DNA of 10,520 bases, taken from the NCBI GenBank assembly GCA_947453125.1, contig CANGGC010000033.1:1-10520 (forward strand). The letters are read 5' to 3'. The DNA comes from Planctomycetaceae bacterium (GTDB taxonomy: Bacteria; Planctomycetota; Planctomycetia; Pirellulales; UBA1268). The translations under genes were made by a program, and so were the position numbers. Shown here in pieces: positions 6,228 through 10,520 of this stretch; position 1 is the stretch's first letter; each line of letters begins with the position of its first letter. The notes beneath the pieces were generated by a model, which saw only the letters and a program-made list of their open reading frames with translations, was not told where the DNA came from and ran no database searches.

Positions 6228-9200
6228 ATGCCGTTTTCCCGTCCCATCCGGGCCGCGATCGTCGCGCTGCAGCTTCCGATCAGCAGCCTCTCCCTCCTTT
6301 CGGCAGCCGCCTCCGCCGCGCCACCGGCCGTTCCCGGCATTGAGCCGCCGCCCGCCCCGCGCGAGCCGCGCGTCGCGGCGGCCTCAGCCGAGCCCGAAGC
6401 TGCCAAGACCTCCTTCGGCCTGCCGGAGGGCTTCGCTGCCGAGGCCTGGGCCGCCGAGCCGTTGCTTGCCAACCCCGTTGCCTTCTCGCTCGACGAGCAG
6501 GGACGAGCGTATGTCTGTGAGGCCTTCCGGGCCCACAAGGGGGTGGGGGACAACGTCCGCATCAACGACGACCGCTGGCTCGACGCCGATCTCGCCAACG
6601 ACACCGTCGACGAGCGTTTCGCATCAATGGTCCGGATCCTCGGCGACAAGGCGAAGGATTGGCTCGTCGAGACCGACAGACTGCGCCGCATCGTCGACAC
6701 CGACGGCGACGGCCGGGGGGATACCGCGACGGTGTTTGCCACCGGCTTCAACGGACTCCTCGAGGGGCACGGCGCCGGGGTCCTCGCCCACCACGGCGAC
6801 GTCTTCTACGCCTGCATTCCCCACCTGTGGCGCTTCCGTGACGCCGATGGCGATGGCGTGGCTGACGAGAAGCTCCCCCTCCATGTCGGCTACGGGGTGC
6901 GGACGGCGATCCAAGGGCACGATCTCCACGGCCTCACCCTCGGCCCCGACGGCCGGCTGTGGTTTTCGATCGGCGACCGCGGCTACCACGTCGAGCACGC
7001 GGGGGGCGTGGCCAGCGACCCCGAGAGCGGCGCCGTGTTCCGCTGCGAGCCCGACGGCTCCAAGCTCGAGGTCGTGGCGACGGGACTGAGAAACCCGCAG
7101 GAGCTCGCCTTCGACGATCTCGGGCATTGCTTCACCTGCGACAACAACACCGACGGCGGCGACCGGACGCGGCTCGTCCACGTGATCCCGGGGGGAGACT
7201 CGGGCTGGCGCGGGCCCGTGCAATATCTCCCCGATCGCGGCCCGTTCAACCGTGAGCAACTGTGGCGAACGGCGTTTGACGGCCAGCCGGCGTGGATCGT
7301 CCCGCCGGTGGGGCATGTCGGCGCGGGGCCGGCCGGGTTTGCGGCCTATCCAGGCACGGGGCTGACGCCGTGGTTTGACGGTCGCTTCTTCCTTGCCGAC
7401 TTCCGCGGCGCGGCGGCGACGAGCCTCGTCCACACCTTCCGGGTGCGACCGCTCGGGGCGAGCTTCGAACTCGTCGATGCTGACGAGACCTTCCGGCACA
7501 TCCTCGCCACCGACGTGGAGATGGGGCCGGATGGCAGCTTGTGGGTGAGCGACTGGGTCAATGGATGGGAAGGGGACGGAAAGGGGAGACTGTGGCGGTT
7601 TTACCCCACAGGCCTTCCGGCCGACGAGGCGGCCGAGCGCCAGAGGCTCGTCGAGGAGGTCCGCTCGCTCCTCGCGGGGGACTGGACCGCGCTCGACGTT
7701 GACCGGATGAATCGCCTCCTCGATCATCCGGACCGCCGAATCCGCCGCGAGGCGCAGTTTGAACTTGCCCGACGTGACGACGCTGCGGTTTTCCTACGGT
7801 TGGCCGTCGACACCAGCCGTCCGATGCTCGCCCGCGTCCACGCGATCCAGGGGCTCGAACAGGTGGTGCGGTGGAGGCGTCGCCACGCCCCCGGGCCTGC
7901 TTTTCTCCTCGCGCTCCGCCTCGGAGACCTCCTGTCGCGATGCCTCTCCGACGAGGCCTGGGAGATTCGGATGGTGGCGACGAGGGCACTCGGTGACCTC
8001 CACGACTCCCGGGCGGTCGAGCCGGTGCTCCGGGCCCTCGCCGATCCCCATCCCCACGTCCGCGCGGCTGCCGGGATCGCCCTGGCGCGACTCGGTCGCG
8101 TCGAGACCAGAGGGAGTGACTACGACGCCGTCCTCCCGGCGATCGTCGCCGCGATCCGAGCCGAGGGCGCGCGGAGGCCGCTCGGCGATCCCCATGCCCG
8201 CCATCCGCTCGTGATGGCCTTGGTGGCCAACACGATCCCCGACGATCTCGAGCGGCTCGTCACCGATCCCGACCCCGCCGTCCGGCTGGCGGGATGCCTG
8301 GCGATGCGCCGCACGCGCGACCGGGGGATCGTCGCCTGCCTCGACGACGCCGACCCGCGGATCGTGCTCGAAGCGGCCCGGGCCGCCTACGACATTCCCA
8401 TCGAGCGGGCCCGAAACGCCCTGGCGCGCCGCCTCCTCGATGGCCCGGTGACCGGCCCCGACGGCGATGCCTTCACCCGCCGAGCCATCGCCGCCTGCGA
8501 ACGACTCGGCTCGGAGGCCGATGCTGACCGGCTGGCGACCTTCGTGACCAGAGCCGATGCCCCGACGCCCCTCCGCCTCCAGGCCATCGCAGTGCTCGGC
8601 GACTGGGCCGCCCCACCGCCGCGCGACCGGGTGTGGGGGGCGTGGCGGCCGATCGCCCCGCGCGACCCGGCCCCGGCCCGAGCGGCGCTCGAACAGGCGC
8701 TCCCCTCGATCCTCGCTTCGAGCGCCGGCGAGGCGGTGCAGGCTGAAGCCCTGAAGACGGCAGCCTCGCTCGATGTCCCCGGGATCGGAGCGTTGCTCGT
8801 CGCTGCCGCCACCGATCCCTCGCGTCCTGCGGCGACCCGCGCGGCTGCCCTCTCGGCCCTCGCTTCGAGCGCTCCTTCCGAGGCATTCCGGATCGCCGCG
8901 AGCCTGTCAGCCGACCCGCTCCCCGAGGTCCGCACCGCCGCGCGGCGGGTGCGTGGCGCGGCCCTCGCGACCACCCCCGACGACCCGGCCGCCCGAGCCC
9001 TCGCCGCGGAGGTGCTCGCGGCCTGTGCCGAGTCGGCCACGAGCGACAGCGGGCTGCGGGAGCAGCAGGCAGGAATCGATCTCCTCAAATCCCTCGGCAG
9101 TTCGGCCGGCGACGCGATCGGCGCACTCCTGTCCGGTCTCGAAGCAGGCTCGCTCGATCCCCGCCTCTCCCTTGAGGTGATCGAGGCCGCCGGCGGCGAC

Positions 9201-9683
9201 CGGCAGCGGGTGCTCGGGCTCGCCGTCAGCGGCGGCGGTGTGCTCGTCGGTGGCGACGCGGCGCGCGGCCGCGATCTCTTTCTCCGGAAGGCAAACGTCG
9301 AATGCCTCCGCTGCCACGCCGTTGGGGGCACCGGCGGGATCGTCGGGCCACCGCTCGACACGGTCGGCCTGAATCGCGATCGCCCCCATCTCTTGGAGAG
9401 CCTTCTTGCCCCCAGCGCCCAGTTTGCCGACGGCTACCGGACGACCGTCGTCGTCACCGATGACGGGCGGACGGTGAGCGGGATCGTCAAGGCAGAGACC
9501 GATGGAGAGCTCACGATCCTCACCGGCGACGGCCGCGAGGAGCGTCTTGCCACCGCGTCGATTGTAGACCGGGCCACCGGCGCTTCCGCCATGCCGGCCG
9601 ACATCGCCGCCAAGCTCACCCCACGCGAGCTTCGCGACCTCGTCGAATGGCTTGCGGGGCTCAGGGGCGTGGCGGCAGAGTAA
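6228..9683 (+). CDS. PVC-type exported beta-propeller / HEAT-repeat / cytochrome c fusion protein
   Basis: A 1151-residue protein. A signal peptide (about 1-31) is followed by a TIGR02604-type 'membrane-bound dehydrogenase' beta-propeller at about 60-465. This is a sugar-dehydrogenase-like fold with calcium-loop-like motifs DTDGDGRGD (157-165) and DADGDGVADE (205-214). An Ala/Arg-rich HEAT-like helical array spans about 490-990. The end is a PVC haem-binding domain (TIGR02603 type, about 1005-1151) with haem site CLRCH (C1026, C1029, H1030) and probable axial Met M1122 in 'SAMPADIAAKLTP'. The architecture suggests periplasmic oxidation of an unknown substrate, perhaps a sugar or polyol, with electrons leaving through the haem; family substrates are not established. 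I chose the ATG at 6228 for its signal peptide and GCAGG 7 nt upstream; a TTG at 6195 is possible. It is the last gene of the plus-strand cluster. Confidence 0.9.
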   Translation: MPFSRPIRAAIVALQLPISSLSLLSAAASAAPPAVPGIEPPPAPREPRVAAASAEPEAAKTSFGLPEGFAAEAWAAEPLLANPVAFSLDEQGRAYVCEAFRAHKGVGDNVRINDDRWLDADLANDTVDERFASMVRILGDKAKDWLVETDRLRRIVDTDGDGRGDTATVFATGFNGLLEGHGAGVLAHHGDVFYACIPHLWRFRDADGDGVADEKLPLHVGYGVRTAIQGHDLHGLTLGPDGRLWFSIGDRGYHVEHAGGVASDPESGAVFRCEPDGSKLEVVATGLRNPQELAFDDLGHCFTCDNNTDGGDRTRLVHVIPGGDSGWRGPVQYLPDRGPFNREQLWRTAFDGQPAWIVPPVGHVGAGPAGFAAYPGTGLTPWFDGRFFLADFRGAAATSLVHTFRVRPLGASFELVDADETFRHILATDVEMGPDGSLWVSDWVNGWEGDGKGRLWRFYPTGLPADEAAERQRLVEEVRSLLAGDWTALDVDRMNRLLDHPDRRIRREAQFELARRDDAAVFLRLAVDTSRPMLARVHAIQGLEQVVRWRRRHAPGPAFLLALRLGDLLSRCLSDEAWEIRMVATRALGDLHDSRAVEPVLRALADPHPHVRAAAGIALARLGRVETRGSDYDAVLPAIVAAIRAEGARRPLGDPHARHPLVMALVANTIPDDLERLVTDPDPAVRLAGCLAMRRTRDRGIVACLDDADPRIVLEAARAAYDIPIERARNALARRLLDGPVTGPDGDAFTRRAIAACERLGSEADADRLATFVTRADAPTPLRLQAIAVLGDWAAPPPRDRVWGAWRPIAPRDPAPARAALEQALPSILASSAGEAVQAEALKTAASLDVPGIGALLVAAATDPSRPAATRAAALSALASSAPSEAFRIAASLSADPLPEVRTAARRVRGAALATTPDDPAARALAAEVLAACAESATSDSGLREQQAGIDLLKSLGSSAGDAIGALLSGLEAGSLDPRLSLEVIEAAGGDRQRVLGLAVSGGGVLVGGDAARGRDLFLRKANVECLRCHAVGGTGGIVGPPLDTVGLNRDRPHLLESLLAPSAQFADGYRTTVVVTDDGRTVSGIVKAETDGELTILTGDGREERLATASIVDRATGASAMPADIAAKLTPRELRDLVEWLAGLRGVAAE

Positions 9684-9685
9684 TC

Positions 9686-9695
9686 GGCCGCGGCC
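9686..9695. repeat. GC palindrome in the 15-bp convergent gap
   Basis: GGCCGCGGCC fills most of the gap between the stop codons of the cytochrome fusion gene (TAA 9681-9683) and the DUF1501 gene (TCA on the plus strand, 9699-9701). There is no T-run on either side, so it is not a classical intrinsic terminator. With so little space, transcripts from the two genes may overlap. Confidence 0.3.
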
Positions 9696-9698
9696 CGC

Positions 9699-10520
9699 TC
9701 AGCCGAACAGGGCGGTGACGGCCTGCGCCTTCACCAGCTCGCGCGGTTGATTGAGGTGGTTGTAGACGATCGTCTCCGGATCGATGCCACAGGCGTGGTA
9801 GATCGTCGCCAACAGCTCCGTCGGGTGGACCGGATTCTCGAGCGGAGCCGAGGCGGTCGCGTCGCTCTTCCCATGGACATGGCCGCGGCGGATGCCGGCA
9901 CCGGCCACCACCGAAGTGAAGCAGTACGGCCAGTGGTCGCGGCCGTCGTTGGAGTTGCTGTTGCCGGAGGTGCTCACGCCACGCTGCGGCGAACGGCCGA
10001 ATTCGCCGACCGCAACGACAAGCGTGTCGTCGAGGAGGCCGCGGTCGTCCATGTCGGTGATGAAGGTGGCCAGACCGCGGTCGAGCATCGGCCCCGACTG
10101 GTCCTTCATCCGCTTGGAGAGATCGGTGTGGTGATCCCAGGAGTGGTTGTCGGAGTTGGCCACCTTCGGCCACACCACCTCGACGACCCGCGTGCCGGCC
10201 TCGACGAGCCGGCGGGCGAGGAGGAGGCTCTGGCCGAAGGTGTTGCGGCCGTAGCGGTCGCGGACCTCGACCGGCTCCTTGTCGAGCGCGAAGGCCTCAC
10301 GGGCCCGCCCCGAGATCACGAGGTTGAGGGCCCGCTCGTAGTATTCGTCGAGCTTGTAGTCGGCGACCGCCTTGTCGATCTCGGGCATCGACTGGTCGAT
10401 GAGCGTGCGCAGCCGGGCCCGGCGCTCGAGCCGCTTGGCAAACACGTCGGCGCGGAGTTGGAGATCGTCGATGCGGATCCGACTCATCTTCTCCATGTCC
10501 ATGTCGTCGCCGTCGGGGAA
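9699..10520 (-). CDS. DUF1501 family protein, C-terminal part (cut by window edge)
   Basis: The minus strand is open from the right window edge to the TGA at 9701-9699, giving 273 residues of the C-terminal portion. It shows the marks of DUF1501 (PF07394), an alkaline-phosphatase/sulfatase-like fold: 'GRNTFGQSLLLARRLVEAGTRVVEV', the 'WDHH' motif, 'LLDDTLVVAVGEFGRSP', a following 'GRDHWP', and a closing 'VHPTELLATIYHACGID'. The frame continues upstream past the ATG at 10502 (the residues before it read FPDGDD), so the start lies outside the window. The family is massively expanded in planctomycetes, usually carries a Tat-type signal at its N-terminus, and is often next to DUF1549/DUF1553 cytochrome-like genes; that partner would lie to the right. 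The biochemical activity is unknown. Confidence 0.9.
   Translation of the reverse strand, partial: FPDGDDMDMEKMSRIRIDDLQLRADVFAKRLERRARLRTLIDQSMPEIDKAVADYKLDEYYERALNLVISGRAREAFALDKEPVEVRDRYGRNTFGQSLLLARRLVEAGTRVVEVVWPKVANSDNHSWDHHTDLSKRMKDQSGPMLDRGLATFITDMDDRGLLDDTLVVAVGEFGRSPQRGVSTSGNSNSNDGRDHWPYCFTSVVAGAGIRRGHVHGKSDATASAPLENPVHPTELLATIYHACGIDPETIVYNHLNQPRELVKAQAVTALFG

Noticed and set aside
5815..7089. 424-codon plus-strand frame overlapping the pseudo-receiver and the propeller gene
   Set aside because: Ser/Pro/Arg-rich translation in a different frame from two supported genes; no start signal or domain.
6624..7727. 367-codon minus-strand frame opposite the beta-propeller
   Set aside because: Shadow frame of a well-supported coding region; no family features.

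Overview
The window looks like a chromosomal segment of a high-GC planctomycete. Three genes carry domain types that are typical of, or restricted to, the Planctomycetes-Verrucomicrobia-Chlamydiae group: a 'PVC-type' beta-propeller/HEAT/cytochrome c fusion, a DUF1501 protein, and a long exported zinc metalloprotease of the DUF5117/DUF4953 type. The third-codon-position G/C bias is strong and the long shadow frames on the opposite strands are a by-product of it. I see no rRNA, tRNA, CRISPR, insertion sequence, integrase or phage gene.

Layout. (1) Positions 1-1445, minus strand: the N-terminal 481 residues of a DsbD-type thiol:disulfide interchange protein, cut by the left window edge just as its membrane domain begins. 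It has two tandem periplasmic DsbD-alpha-like domains, each with a Cys-X4-Cys pair, and a good sigma70-type promoter at 1503-1532. (2) Positions 1529-2698, minus strand: a divergent aminoglycoside-phosphotransferase-fold protein. It is interrupted by six perfect copies of a 15-bp repeat (1777-1866) encoding (Asp-Ser-Leu-Ser-Ala)n and has a His in place of the usual catalytic-loop Asn. (3) Positions 2699-2934: a divergent intergenic region with two short palindromes and a weak candidate promoter. (4) Positions 2935-9683, plus strand: three closely spaced genes that may be co-transcribed. They are the exported metalloprotease, a small degenerate receiver-domain protein, and the very large exported beta-propeller/HEAT/cytochrome c protein. 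(5) Positions 9699-10520, minus strand: the C-terminal 273 residues of a DUF1501 protein, convergent with the previous gene across only 15 bp.

How the genes may work together. Most products are predicted to act outside the cytoplasm. The DsbD-like protein would deliver reducing power across the membrane, which is needed among other things for c-type cytochrome maturation, and the large plus-strand protein carries a CXXCH haem site. That link is an inference from proximity only. The phosphotransferase and the pseudo-receiver are the only clearly cytoplasmic products. Apart from the repeat insertion and several regulatory-looking palindromes, this is a fairly ordinary planctomycete neighbourhood; I did not find evidence of a new defence or mobile system.
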